This document shows, piece by piece, positions 10,540 to 23,229 of a stretch of 64,000 nt of DNA (the first letter of the stretch is position 1; the number at the start of each line of letters is the position of its first letter). The stretch spans positions 12,689,736-12,753,735 of the forward strand of contig CM056742.1 in the NCBI GenBank assembly GCA_029851415.1, written 5' to 3'. Below the pieces are notes generated by a model. That model was not told the DNA's origin. It searched no databases and was given only the letters and a program-made list of their open reading frames with translations. This DNA comes from Eretmocerus hayati. Its lineage: Eukaryota > Arthropoda > Insecta > Hymenoptera > Aphelinidae. A program made the position numbers and the translations under genes.

Positions 10540-13500
10540 TGATAGTATTCTTCATGTTCGGCCTGATAGCTCAATTTTTGTGGGAATATAGATGCATGTA
10601 GCAATGATATTAGTAATATTAATACTAATTTGATTCTTAGAGCTTTCGTTGGCTCAGCCCTTTGAGTTCTTTAGCCTTGAGCAGGCTGAAACATGTAACT
10701 CCGCCGAAAATGCAAATCTTAGCTTACTGACAAGAAAGAATTATAAAAATATTTCAAGTGCTGGGTGCTCGGTAGAACCATGTAATGAACAGTATAGGAC
10801 TTCGGTGAAGGTTGGCAGTATTATGCTGCAGTTATATGTTAGTGTCGGACTTCGAGAGACTGTCATCAACAATCGAGAAGTGTCAAGAAAAGGACCGAAT
10901 AGCTCGCGTCGAATTTTGGTCCGATCTAATTTGAATTCGATCATGACGCCGAGAGAAGTGCAAAATACACTTGAAAAAGCCGCATTTTGAAGTCTCCTAG
11001 CCATCCCGTGGTAGAGTCCACTTGAAGAATCGCACTAACCCGATAGGCAAAAATAGAAATGATTCGTCTCTATTATTTAGGGTTCCACAATATTCGAAAT
11101 TTTTCTAATGTTGAAATCACGGTCGTGTTGAAATCCATACATACTGCCATGTTTGACTGGCAAAATCGTGAAATGAAAGCACGTGCAATTGCAAGTATCT
11201 TTAATAATGATTGAAAAGTTGACAAAGGCGAAGATGTGTGGAATGATCGTGTGAGTCAGAACCTATCCACGGAAACTCGGCGCTTGCAAGAAATGCGGGC
11301 TAAAATTTGAAACGAGTCGACTTGGAATTTCTTCGACAAAACTTCCCACCCGGTGCCAGTCGCAATAAGAAGTTCACGGGATCCTAGAGATTACAATGCG
11401 GCAATTTTTCACTAAATTAAGGCCCAAATAAAATGTCCAAACTCATTACAAGTATAAATTACCGGTGATTTTCGGGTTCATCTTCTAGCCTCTGCGAATT
11501 TGAGGCTCAATCATATTTTGTAAAGAAACTTGTCAGATCAAGAAGTATACATGATTAGAGCTTCAAAATCCGTATTTAAACGTATCTCCTGTCTACACTA
11601 TACTGTCAGTTCTAGCTATGATATACTTTCTATGGGAAGAGATTTCCCGCAAAAAATAGCACTCTAATTTAAGAAAAACGCAGAAATGCATTTTCGTGGG
11701 ATGAAATTTTTATTTTCGGTAACCATCATTTGTTCGAGAGAGCAAGAACTTTCGACTTATTTCCCAAGAAATAAATAAATTTACAAAGTTGAAAAAAAGT
11801 TTGAGGTGAGCTAGAAGTTTTGACCGATCGAGTACCCTGGTCAGTTTTAGAAGCACCGGGTTTCTCAGAGATCCTAATAGCCATATCAAAAAATATGCGG
11901 GAATATAACCGTAAATCAGGACCTTGCAGAAAAACCACAGCCTTGTGTATTAATGAAACCAATAACGTATTCCATGATTTATAACCACCATTCACTATGA
12001 TGAATCAGAACTCTTAAAGGTAAAGTAGAATATAATCCATATCACTAATTCCCTAATGAAAAAAACAGTAACAATTTTATAAAGTGAGAATATCTATTCT
12101 GAGTAAAGGTCAGAGGAATAGAGCTAATTGGCTCATGGTTCTGTCTGTAGGATGATTCGAGAGTTTTAATAGTTAATTTTATAGGTCAGCATAGAATGTA
12201 CCCTCACTGTGTCTGATTCTCATTATTACAGGTTTTTCAAGATCTGTCACAGGTCTATGACATGCAAGTAACATTCCATTAAATAAATCATTCCTAGTGT
12301 ACCAAACCTAGAAGTCGTTCAACTACTTGTTGGTAAATACCATGCAACTTATGATAGACATCATTTGAAAAAGAGAGGCCTTTGAACAAATGGCAACTAC
12401 AACGGGTCTCAACATTTTGGATGAACTTTTTGACACAGTTCCTGTCATTGGCATTTGAATGTTGAATTTGAATCAATACATAAAGACATCTTGAGAATCC
12501 TATGAGAGAAATGTTCTGGGTCTTGGTTTGTTGCTAGTTAAAATATCGGTGAGCTTCCAGATCAACTGTCAGAAGGTCAAATCTAATCAGGCTATGAAGA
12601 TTAACCATCATGCTGCATGAATTTGACTGGTTTCGATCAAGAAGAAACATAATTAATTTGATGAGAAAGCAAAAGTTGAGCCAATCTTACAAGAGTGTCA
12701 AAAATACACAGAATCCACACAATTTCTATGCTTCTTATTCCTACAGGAAACATTGAAGAACAAGTTCATTAGTATTGACCTTAATTGAATATCATGGTCA
12801 CCCAAAGAGACGCATCAGGGCTTTGTCTAGTTATCTCTTATTCTGAAGAAATAAAAGCTCATGCTTTGTGCTCATCGCTTCGAGAGGTAGACTGTTATAG
12901 CCATTCTTGTGGATATATTAGGGAAGTAGACATTAAAATGTTGAAAGCTATTACAGAGGTACAAACCTCATCTAATGGAACAACCAGAACAACCATGTGG
13001 AAAACAACGTTGCTCAATGAATTCTCCAAGCGCTGCAATAGCAACATGCATGGGCACCATGCAAAGTGTATCTTTTTGCTGACAATTCATGCAAGTGATA
13101 TTGTGAATGGTAGTGATGATCAACTCGGTCATTAATAAATCGCATTTATCTCTGAGCTATCAGACTATTATACCTATGTATTGGATTATAAAATCTACTG
13201 ACATGGGAACACCTCCTGCACAAAAGTTTTCAATCAGTTGTTCAACATACATTGCAACAATAGACCATGCTTATACTATTTACACTGCATTGACATATAA
13301 TTCACTATGTACATACATACCTGAATATTTTCACTAATAAACATCCGAAGAACGTTAGATGAGCATATACTTATGATACCTATATTCTCTCAAGATATCT
13401 CATACACGTATTATGTAGCCATGTTGGTAATACAAATAATGATGCATCAGCTGCTATTTCTCCAGACTGAGTCAATTATCGGTTCATATGAACTGTCCAA

Positions 13501-15199
13501 AATTACAATCTCGATCAAAAAGAAAAACGTGTAATAATCTATCGATGAAATTCGGAGCACACTTCGAATCGCGATAATAAACAAACGGAACCAAAACCAC
13601 ACCAAACCAAACCAAACTAAAAGTGCCCCCCAGGAGCAGGCAGGAAGAGAATTCGAGATTTTCGGGTCCCTATATTAGTATAGAGTCCCTAGAAGGGGAT
13701 ATATATCCCCCATGCATCGATATAGGGTAGAGGGGCGCGGGCCGAAGAATCAAAGTTTTAAAAGTTGTGTTTGGTACATATGGAAATCTTTCCTATTGAA
13801 AAATAAAGATAAACAGAAGACTTTCCTAATTTTCTTTCACATTGCGATTAAACCTTTTTTTTTTTGCTATAGCCTCATTTCTTGAGGATGAGATTTTTAT
13901 GAAAAACGCTCTGCTTGGAGGGAAATTACGCAGTAGTAATTAGGATATCCCCCATTTCTTTTTCCCGCACATAGGCGCGTGCTCTTACGACTGCAAACTC
14001 ATTTCTTTCTAGAAAAATGAATATACCTCGGCTCTGGTTTATTAAAAATAGACATATCTCAACTCATTTTGTAGGCATTAAGACAAGCTCTGAAATGAGT
14101 CAAAATGAATTCGAACATGTTAAGATGGGCCAAAAAGGTGCGCAAGATGAAAACAGAGGGCGCAATCGAGCACCCTTATCCTAGTCAGTATGGACGAAAG
14201 TGACAGTTCTCATACTCTAGTTCTAATTCAACTTTCATCCAGTGCTAAAGAGTCATGAATACTTTTCTGTCATTCACGAGAATGAGCGGTTCTCAGAGAT
14301 AGGATGATTTGATTTTGATCAACGTAAAAATAATTGGAACCAGAATGAGATTATCAATACAGTTGTGTGAACCTAGGTGACTGCGTATGGCGTTCCTCTT
14401 AATTTTGGCGTATGTCCTCCCCGACTGCATACGGCCTTGTGCAGATCATAGTCAGTCAGGCACGGTACTGCTGTACTTCGGTGATAAGTAAACTTGCATT
14501 TGAACTTCTTTGATATCCCACAGAAAAACAAATATCAGCTGCCCGACTTCTCACACATTAAACAATCATCACCGAAATTTCTCATCACAACCGATGTTTT
14601 TCAGATTTCAAAACCCTACACACGTTCGAAGCGAGATGCTCACAATTCTAGAATACGAACAGAATTCAAAAATTAATGAGGAAAAAAACAACCGAGTACT
14701 TTCTCTTCAAACACGAAAATGTCGCAGGGCTTCGAGCACATCTTACACGCCCATTTCACCCAAAAATTCGTCTCCCATATCGGTCGAGTCCTCAGTTCTT
14801 TATCTCACTGTAGTAGACTACGAAACCGCTTACCCCAACTCTGCAAGCTCGCAAGCTCATTCTCGAGACTTGAAATGGTTTTCGAAGCTATAAATAGTGT
14901 CAGAAATTGAAAATACGAGCTCACCAGGATATGCATCTTTGGTAATCGATGGATTTGAGCAAAGTGACCCTTCCGTATAAATGATTGTGGCAGCTCGAAA
15001 GCGTATTCCAAGAGCTAGTAGTGTTTTATGGAATGGAATGTTTGACAGTGATGTGAAGCTTGTGAGGATGTCGACATAGATTTATGAAGATTGCTGGAGG
15101 TGTTTGGGTGTGAGAGGGTGGAGGAGTCAAATTATCAATGTACGCGCCATTTGGCATGAGATTGGATTAATAATTTCTGATAGATGATTGATGTATGAG
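10540..15199. other. Long stretch without recognised genes
   Basis: I found no domain, spliced gene or RNA gene. Short open frames near 10649-10990, 12294-12476 and 12785-13135 show no recognisable motif. At 14030-14160 there is weak similarity (AAGACAAGCTCTGAAATGAG) to repeats near 27330, 59280 and 63265, so an old relic of that family lies here. A poly-T tract at about 13855 and an AACC-rich stretch near 13595 are low-complexity sequence. Confidence 0.45.
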
Positions 15200-15201
15200 T
15201 A

Positions 15202-16623
15202 GTTCCACGCGAAAGCGACCCACGAAAAAGGGTCATGTCTCAGATCCTTTTGTTAACATTCTTATTCGATTCTATGATACAAAATATGAACTTTCCACTA
15301 CCTATGGGGTCCCAAAAATATTTTTTGGTCCCATGGCGAGAATTTTCGAAAATGAAGTAAAATACATTTTCTTAAAATTCTAGCAGCTTTTTTGCACTAA
15401 AATGCGAATAAGTCGAGTTTGCTCCCAGGTAAAGATATGCGGCTTACGGCATTCGAAAGGTCTTTCAAAAACCTATCAAAATCGCTATTGAAAAGTTGTT
15501 TTTGGGGTTATGGCCAGCCTGTACGAGCAAAAGTATAAAAATCACTAAACAGTGAGTTTGTCAGTTGCCTATTTTTTTTAATTTTTGAAAATCACATATT
15601 TGATGTAAAATTTTGTGTTCTTCCAGAGAAAAGTGGTCCTGATTTCCTTTTCCGACGTCTAAGGCCTGTTTCTTCAAATTTTCGCAAACCTATTTTTTAG
15701 GCAGTTTGGAATTGTCTGTCTACTGCGCGTGCGCAGGAATTTGGACTGTTAGAACCAATCCCATTGGGAAGCCAAGAAAATTTCCTTCAAAATGACCACT
15801 TGGCAAAGTCAATTTCATCAATTTGGCTCGGAGCTACAACGTTTGAAAGACCACCGAATCTCGATAACCAACAAGAGGTGGATCGGAGACACCGCGACAA
15901 TAGTAGGAAAATCCGGGCACGATCTCTGGCCCGATGTATCTTTTGCCTATTGACGCACTCGAGCTGGAGCTTCATCTTTTGTAGGCTGTAACTCCGAGCC
16001 AAATTGATGAAATTGACTTTGCCAAGTGGTCATTTTGAAGGAAATTTTCTTGGCTTTCCAATGGAATTGGTTCTAACAGTCCAAATTCCTGCGCATGCGC
16101 AGTAAACAGACGATTCCAAACTGCCTAAAAAATAGGTTTGCGAAAATTTGAAGAAACAGTCCTTGGACGTCGGAAAAGGAAATCGGGACCACTTTTTTCT
16201 GGAAGAACACAAAATTTTACATCAAATATGTGATTTCCAAAAATTGAAAAAAATAGGCAACTGAGAAACTCACTGTTTAGTGATTTTTACACTTTTGCTC
16301 GTACAGGCTGCCCATAACCCCAAAAACAACTTTTCAATAGCGATTTTGATAGGTTTTTGAAAGACCTTTCGAATGCCGCAAGCCGCATATCTTTATCTGG
16401 GAGCAAACTCGACTTATTCGCATTTTAGTGCAACAAAGCTGCTAGAATTTTGAGAAAATGTATTTTACTTCATTTTCGAAAATTCTCGCCATGGGACCAA
16501 AAAATTTTTTTGGGACCCCATAGGTAATGAAAAGTTCATATTTTGTACCATAGAATCGAATAAGAATGTTAACAAAAGGATCTGAGACATGACCCTTTTT
16601 CGTGGGTCGCTTTCGCGTGGAAC
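15202..16623. mobile_element. 1,422-bp palindromic element, copy 1
   Basis: The two halves are near-complementary over about 700 bases each. The ends read GTTCCACGCGAAAGCGACCC and its complement, and TA flanks both sides (15200-15201 and 16624-16625). The centre lies near 15910. Each arm contains a GCGCATGCGC-like motif and the block TTTCCTTCAAAATGACCACT. There is no open frame of note, so it is non-autonomous. A TA duplication suggests the Tc1/mariner group, by inference only. The copy at 20298-21719 has exactly the same length. Confidence 0.85.
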
Positions 16624-16625
16624 TA

Positions 16626-17237
16626 GTCGTATGTGTTCTTACATGCATGCTGGTGAGGATATAAATATGAGGGGGTTGGTTGGAGTCTTCCACTGTTATT
16701 TTTCTGAGAGTCAGCTAGGTTTAGGTATAAATATTATGAAGAGTTTAAGCTCTAATTTTTTTCATATGATTTGTCATTCGCTCGACGTTTGAAAAGCATT
16801 GCCGGTAGTATCATTGGCATTGATAGGAATATTTGATGGAATGCTGTGAGAGTAGCAGCCGTTACGTGTGCAAAACATGATGCATGAGTATAAAATTCGA
16901 GAGCTCTATATGTACTCTCGCTCGTGAAGTTTGCAAGAGCGTGGTCAAACTTTTGAAACGCCAATAATTCAGCAAAGTAAATTCCGCAAAGTGGGAAAAT
17001 GTTTAGCGACCAAAATCCGCTTTGAAAGTTACAAAAGAACAAATATTGGGAAATCGTGTAACTATCAATGCGATCTGTAAATGTTGTTCTACTATAAAAA
17101 ATTCTAAATCTGTCCATGCACCTTTTTCGTTTCAGGGGGCACATCACGAATCATTTCGATGCAGCAGCCAGACCTGGCAACAGCTGGGCGTCAGTTAGTA
17201 TTCCATAAAGCCCGTCTAAGTAGAATTCAAATTTCCG
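16626..17237. other. Spacer, nothing recognised
   Basis: This lies between the palindromic element and the minisatellite complex. No domain, RNA gene or repeat partner was found. Confidence 0.45.
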
Positions 17238-17429
17238 AGACTCAGATCCGGCCTTAGCTTGCATGGCGCCCTGGGCAAAGACCAGCACAGCCCCCCCCCC
17301 CCGGAACCAAGCAAAATGGGTTTTTATTTCACTGATTTCAGATATTTTTTCTTTTCTGATTCGTTCGGCTGATTTGATAATGACAAGATTTATTATACCC
17401 AGTCGTTACGGCGAAGAAAGGCTCTTCGG

Positions 17430-18110
17430 ATGATGGGACCAGATAATTTGCGAGGAAAGAAGAAACCACAAAACCTGGAGAGGCAATCAGACCCGCCAAT
17501 GCCCGGTTCCTCGGGCCAGATATTCTGTCGGGGCTCACCTCTAGGAGAGCAATCAAACCCGCGAATGCTTGTGTCCTAGGACCCAAAACCTAGAAAGGCA
17601 ATCTCATGCTCGAATACCCTGATACTCGGACCAGATATTCTGTGGGGGAAGAACGACCCTTAAAACCCAGGAAGACACCAAATCCGCGAATGCCTGGATG
17701 CTCGGACCAGATACTCTGCGGGGAACAACTAATCCTAAAACCTAGTATCGCGATCAAACGCACGAATACTCGGACACTCAGACCAGACATTCAGTGGGGG
17801 AAGAACGGATCCCAAAACCTGGGAAGGCAATCAAACCCGCAAACGCCCGAATGCTCGGAGCAGATATTCTGTCGAGGACACAACAAATCCCAAAACCTAC
17901 GAAGGCTCCAACTCACAAATGCCCGGATGCTCGGATCAGATATTCTGTGGGGGGAAGAACGACCGCTAAAACCTAGGAAGACACCAAATCTGCAAATGCC
18001 CGGAAGCTCAGACCTGGTATTCCACGGGGAATCAACGAATCCCAAGGACTGGGAATACAATCAAACCCGCAAATTCCCGGATCCGACTAAATAAATCTGA
18101 TCCGAGCATC
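17430..18110. repeat. 75-bp minisatellite, left orientation
   Basis: About nine degenerate units of 74-77 bp. A typical unit contains GCTCGGACCAGATATTCTG, then GGGGAAGAACGA, then CCCAAAACCTAGGAAG and CAATCAAACCCGC. Recognisable unit starts fall near 17627, 17701, 17776, 17853, 17931 and 18007. Confidence 0.8.
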
Positions 18111-18129
18111 CGGTCATTTCCAGGTTTGC

Positions 18130-18558
18130 GACACGATTCCTAGGATTCAGAATTCATTCTCACCCCGCCGAAAGTCTGTTCCGGGAATCCGGACACTTGC
18201 GGTTTCGATTGCTTTCTCGAAATTGCGGATTGTTGCACGCCCTGAAAGGATTTCTGATCCGAGAATTCGGAAATTTGCGGGTTCGATTGCCTTTCTAACA
18301 TTGGAGGTCTGTGTACTTCCCCCGCAGAAAATATGGTCCAAGCATCAGGGTTTTGGGGTTTCATTGATCCCCCGACAGAATTTTTGGTCCAAGCTTTCGG
18401 TTATTCGCGGGTTTGGATGTCTGCCTAGGTTTTCGGATTCGTTGTTTCCCCGCAGTATAACTGTCCGAACATCCGGGCATTTGCGCGTTAGAATGCCCCC
18501 AATATTTACAGATGTTCGTTCTTCCCCCGCAAAATATCTGTTTTGAGCACCCGGGTAT
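18130..18558. repeat. 75-bp minisatellite, inverted orientation
   Basis: This is the reverse complement of the array at 17430-18110, with units containing TTGCGGGTTTGATTGCC and TTCTTCCCCGCAGAATAT. The array is cut at 18558 by the 4.17-kb element and resumes at 22729. Confidence 0.75.
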
Positions 18559-19024
18559 ATCCCGAGTAAAAAAGATTAATAGATTATAATATATTATAAT
18601 AGATTATAATATATTATGGATAAAATATTATAATATATTATAATCTATTATTGTGATAATATATTATAATATATTATAATATATTATAATAGATTATAAT
18701 ATATTATAATAGATTATAATAGATTATAATATATTATAATATGTCATCATATTTCTGTCGTTAAGTGGAAAGTCGGTGGATTGTGGTGCAGAATCGAATT
18801 TGATCAAATCCCAAAGTCGGATATGGCTGAAGCAGTCCTTGCCGGCCCTTATTTCATTTGCGAAGTTATAGGACCATGTATACTTATATATGGTTATAAT
18901 ATAGTCATAGAAATACGGTTTATTTGGTTGCTGGATCGTACGATCAAATGAGGTGGAAAACTAAATTTTCTGACATTTTCGACATTTTTTGATCCCACAC
19001 AGTCAAACTCGATTCGCTGCTCTA

Positions 19025-19099
19025 TTTTTTCCGGTCCAGAATGGTATAAGTCCACTTCAAAAGAAATGATGGACTCATACCGTTCTGGTCCGGAAAAAA
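19025..19099. repeat. Perfect-type hairpin, about 75 bp
   Basis: TTCCGGTCCAGAATGGTATA and its near-complement face each other around a short centre. A further half copy (CAGAACGGTATAAGTCCA) lies at about 19119, and an inverted one at about 19316. These may be internal repeats of the 4.17-kb element or a small MITE. Confidence 0.6.
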
Positions 19100-19600
19100 A
19101 GTCGAGAAAATTTGGAGATCAGAACGGTATAAGTCCATTTTTAATTGCAAAATAATGCGTAAAAAATGTGAACAATTGAAAATTATTACGCCCCATGCCA
19201 AAAATGTCGTGAAAACACACTCATTATATGATAAATGAAGCATAATTACTGCAAATGACAATCCGAATTTTCTATCGCCAGAAAACTTTGAAGCTAATTT
19301 GCCAGAAATGGGAAAAATGGACTTATACCGTTTTGGTCGGGAGCCGTCTATATAATCAATACATTGAATTTACTCTCGATAAACAGTCGTATGTCTTTCA
19401 AGATTATCGGAGATGCTTTCCTAGGGTCGATAGAAATAACCAAAATAGAACGGTTGATTTTCCGAGCCACTCGAATTCAATCAGACCATTATCCATCCAC
19501 GCGATGAAAGCATACCCCCAATCTAATGCAAGTGTTGGATCAAATCTTCCTAATTCCCTTCTGAGATCCGTGTGGATTTGGATTTGATATAATAAAAATC

Positions 19601-20080
19601 GTGAGTAGTGGAGACACAATTTTTCCAATTCCGGGCCAGCCAATCACTTTCTTGAATAGTTTGAAGTTAGATGAGTTGTTAGAGTTAGAAGAACATTTTG
19701 ATTCCATCGCTGACTTGGACTTATATTCCAGAGCTAAGATTAATGGTATCACTTTTACCTCTATGGAGTATAAACTGTTGAAAACTAACACATTCCATGT
19801 CCATTTAGAGTTGAAGAATGGTGACCATATTTACGGCATTGTCAAAGTATTTGCGACTTATCGGGGCGACAAGTTCCTTTACTTGGTTCCACTCAAAGTT
19901 GAACACAATCAGGTTATAGTTCACGTAGAGACAAGGATTAGGGTTGAGCATATTTTGCCGATAAAAGAGCAAAATTCTCTTTTGCTCGTCAATGTATCTC
20001 ATGTGAAGTCAATTAACCCTCTGACTAGAATTGATGACTACATGTGGGAAATGCCTCATCATTTGAGAAAGGTGCTCTAG
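19601..20080 (+). CDS. Hypothetical ORF inside TIR element
   Basis: An open frame of about 159 codons. The first codon is GTG and the first ATG lies well inside, so the 5' part is missing or supplied by another exon. It is rich in leucine and beta-strand-like segments (GITFTSMEYKLLKTNTFHV, HIYGIVKVFATYRG). Its style recalls the C-terminal region of large transposon-encoded proteins found in many insects, in which an SRA-motif segment is followed by a beta-rich domain, but I cannot name a family. Its position between 400-bp inverted repeats makes a truncated transposon protein the best guess. No cysteine cluster or catalytic triad is visible. Confidence 0.4.
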   Translation: MSSGDTIFPIPGQPITFLNSLKLDELLELEEHFDSIADLDLYSRAKINGITFTSMEYKLLKTNTFHVHLELKNGDHIYGIVKVFATYRGDKFLYLVPLKVEHNQVIVHVETRIRVEHILPIKEQNSLLLVNVSHVKSINPLTRIDDYMWEMPHHLRKVL

Positions 20081-20297
20081 TGCCAAACCATTGAAGTTGC
20101 GAGATCTTGAAGAATTTACTTCTAAAACCCTTTTTCAAAATATATTAATATAATAAATTCGTCGCTTGGAATTGAAAACCTACGCAATACACATATTCGA
20201 TATTTATAATTTGTACATAGTTGTTTGTATCTATTCGAAATGTCATTATTGTGAATATTCAATACTCAATAAATTCATACACGATCTTATATCAGTA

Positions 20298-21719
20298 GTT
20301 CCACGCGAAAGCGACCCACGAAAAAGGGTCATGTCTCAGATCCTTTTGTTAACATTCTTATTCGATTCTATGGTACAAAATATGAACTTTTCACTACCTA
20401 TGGGGTCCCAAAAAAATTTTTTGGTCCCATGGCGAGAATTTTCGAAAATGAAGTAAAATACATTTTCTTAAAATTCTATCAGCTTTTTTGCACTAAAATG
20501 CGAATAAGTCGAGTTTGCTCGCAGATAAAGATATGCGGCTTGCGGCATTCGAAAGGTCTTTCGAAAACCTATCAAAATCGCTATTGAAAAGTTGTTTTTG
20601 GGGTTATGGGCAGCCTGTGTGAGCAAAAGTGTCAAAATTACTAAACAGTGAGTTTCTCAGTTGCCTATCTTTTTCAATTTCTGAAAATCGCATATTTGAT
20701 GTAAAATTTTGTGTTCTTCCAGAAAAAAGTGGTCCCGATTTCCTTTTCCGACGTCTAAGGCCTGTTTCTTCAAATTTTCGCAAACCTATTTTTTAGGCAG
20801 TTTGGAATTGTCTGTTTACTGCGCATGCGCAGGAATTTGGACTGTTAGAACCAATTCCATTGGGAAGCCAAGAAAATTTCCTTCAAAATGACTACTTGGC
20901 AAAGTCAATTTCATCAATTTGGCTCGGAGCTACAACGTTTGAAAGACCACCGAATCTCGATAACCAACAAGAGGTGGATCGGAGACACCGCGACAATAGT
21001 AGGAAAATCCGGGCACGATCTCTGGTCCGATGTATCGTTTGCCTATTGACGCACTCGAGCTGAAGCTTCATCTTTTGTAGGCTGTAACTCCGAGCCAAAT
21101 TCATGAAATTGACTTTGCCAAGTGGTCATTTTGAAGGGAATTTTCTTGGCTTCCCAATGGAATTGGTTCTAACAGTCTAAATTCCTGCGCATACGCAGTA
21201 AACAGACGATTCCAAACTGCCTAAAAAATAGGTTTGCGAAAATTTGAAGAAACAGGCCTTAGACGTCGGAAAAGAAAATCGGGACCACTTTTTTCTGGAA
21301 GAACACAGAATTTTACATCAAATATGTGATTTTCAAAAGTTGAAAAAAATAGGCAACTGAGAAACTCACTGTTTAGTGATTTTTACACTTTTGCTCGTAC
21401 AGGCTGCCCATAACCCCAGAATCAACGTTTCAATAGCGATTTTGATAGGTTTTTAAAAGACCTTTCGAATGCCGCAAGCCGCATATCTTCATCTGGGAGC
21501 AAACTCGACTTATTTGCATTTTAGCGCAAAAAAGCTGCTAGAATTTTAAGAAAATGTATTTTACTTCATTTTCGAAAATTCTCGCGATGAGACCAAAAAA
21601 TTTTTTTGGGACCCCATACGTAGTGAAAAGTTCATATTTTGTACCATAGGATCGAATAAGAATGTTTACAAAAGGATCTGAGACATGACCCTTTTTTGTG
21701 GGTCGCTTTCGCGTGGAAC
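20298..21719. mobile_element. 1,422-bp palindromic element, copy 2
   Basis: Same family and same length as 15202-16623, with TA at 20296-20297 and 21720-21721. It is nested in the 4.17-kb element, so it is younger than that insertion. The identical length and high similarity point to recent activity of the family. Confidence 0.85.
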
Positions 21720-22728
21720 TACTCATATGAGGTGTTTGTAATTACAAATTCGAGATATCATGATGAATCATCAGAGTATCCATTCCATCGGAGAGACAAG
21801 ATGAATATCATTACAAATGTTGATACGAGGTGTGTTTGTTAATACGAAAATACTTCATCAGAGAATTGATTGAAAAATTATTCATTACTCTCAGTTTTAA
21901 ATGTCCAAAAATTTCGACCCTTAATCGGTAGAAATCCAGCAAACCACGAGAGTCGCGGGTTTCCGAAAAACGGAACTAGATCACAGTTTTTTCTTATTAA
22001 ATGATTTTCCATTACATCTCGTTGAAAAGCTATCGAGACTGTTCAATCCTAACAGCATGCAATTTTCACCTAATAAGTTAGCCCTCACGCCGATGTAGCT
22101 CGGGTACTTTGCTGTCACTCCTAACGAGTAAAATCTGTCTAAAAAAATTGAAAAGGGTTGAAATTCGAGACCTCAGTGGAATGCTATACAACCCTTAAGG
22201 AGGCCGATTTCCCTTGATTAAAAACTATTATTTGTTGAGTGTCATATACCACGATGGCATTTTTTTCATCTTATTCTCATGCTCACAGAGCTCAACTGCA
22301 CCAATAATGTGAGAAGTTGGACAGTTATTGTGGTTTTGGGACCCCAAAAAATTTAGTTTTTCACCTCATTTGATCGTATGGTCCAGCAAACAAATAAACC
22401 GTATTTCTATGACTATATTATAACCATATATAAGTATACATGGTCCTATAACTTTGCAAATGAAATAAGGGCTGGCAAGGACTGCTTCAGCCATGTCCGA
22501 CTTTGGGATTTGATCAAATTCGATTCTGCACCACAATCCACCGACATTCCACTTAACGACAGAAATATGATGACATATTATAATATATTATAATATATTA
22601 TCACAATAATAGATTATAATCTATTATAATATATTATCCACAATATATTATAATCTATTATAATATATCATAATATATTATAATATATTATAATATATTA
22701 TAATCTATTAATCTTTTTTACTCGGGAT

Positions 22729-23040
22729 GCGGGTTCAATTTCTTCCCTGGGATTTCAGATAGATGCGTGCCCTGACCCAATATCTGGTTCAAGCGTTCGT
22801 GCATTGGTGGATTTGATTGCCTGTCTAGGTTTTAGGGCTTCATTTTCCCTCGACATTATTCTCGGTCCGAGCATCCGGTCACTCGCTGGGGCGGATGTCT
22901 CCCTAAGTTTTGGGATTCGTTGTCCCTCCACGGAATATCCGGTTCGATTATCTGGTTGTTCGCGGGGTTGGATCTCTTCTTATGTTAGATGAGTTTTGTT
23001 TTTTACCCTCAGAATATCTGGTCCCAGCATCTCTGCAGGC
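22729..23040. repeat. 75-bp minisatellite, right-hand remainder
   Basis: This continues the inverted-orientation array interrupted at 18558. Units here show TTTTGGGATTCGTTGTCC and CGGAATATCCGGTTCG. Confidence 0.65.
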
Positions 23041-23229
23041 TTATGGCACCCCCCTTGACCTGGCGCCCCTGGCCGTCAGCCAGGTCCACCCCCCCCCCCC
23101 TAAGGCCGGCTCTGCCGAGACTTATCAGATAAATATTTCCCATGATCGAAGTCTTGCAGACTCTAACATTCCCGTGGAAGTGCCTAAGCAATTTATAAAT
23201 TATTGATTAGGCATTAATGTGGTAAAATT

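Larger units (their letters stand above)
18559..22728. mobile_element. 4.17-kb TIR element with AT-rich repeat arms
   Basis: The ends are ATCCCGAGTAAAAAAG and its complement. The terminal inverted repeats are about 400 bp (18559-18970 and 22350-22728). The outer part of each arm is a tandem array of ATTATAATAT and GATTATAAT words. The inner 220 bases are unique and well conserved between arms. The element lies inside the 75-bp minisatellite, and joining the flanks restores a normal unit with an AT possibly duplicated. It contains an open frame at 19601-20080 and a nested 1,422-bp palindrome at 20298-21719. The superfamily is not assigned. Confidence 0.75.
17238..23125. mobile_element. Large foldback complex built on a 75-bp repeat
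   Basis: The outer arms carry GCCGGCCTTAG-type ends plus a poly-C tract at 17250-17305. The complementary GGCCGGCTC and poly-C tract lie at 23085-23120. Inside the left end, a 75-bp repeat runs in one orientation (17430-18110). From about 18130 the same repeat runs in the opposite orientation, and it resumes at 22729-23040 after an inserted 4.17-kb element. Without that insertion the structure would be a palindrome of about 1.7 kb centred near 18105. Outer boundaries are approximate. Confidence 0.6.

Noticed and set aside
12294..13337. Open frames that might be remnants of a hAT-type transposase
   Set aside because: No catalytic or dimerisation motif could be recognised, and the pieces lie on opposite strands.
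17430..23040. Regularly spaced repeats considered as a CRISPR array
   Set aside because: The unit is a contiguous 75-bp degenerate minisatellite without unique spacers, in eukaryotic transposon-rich DNA with no cas genes.
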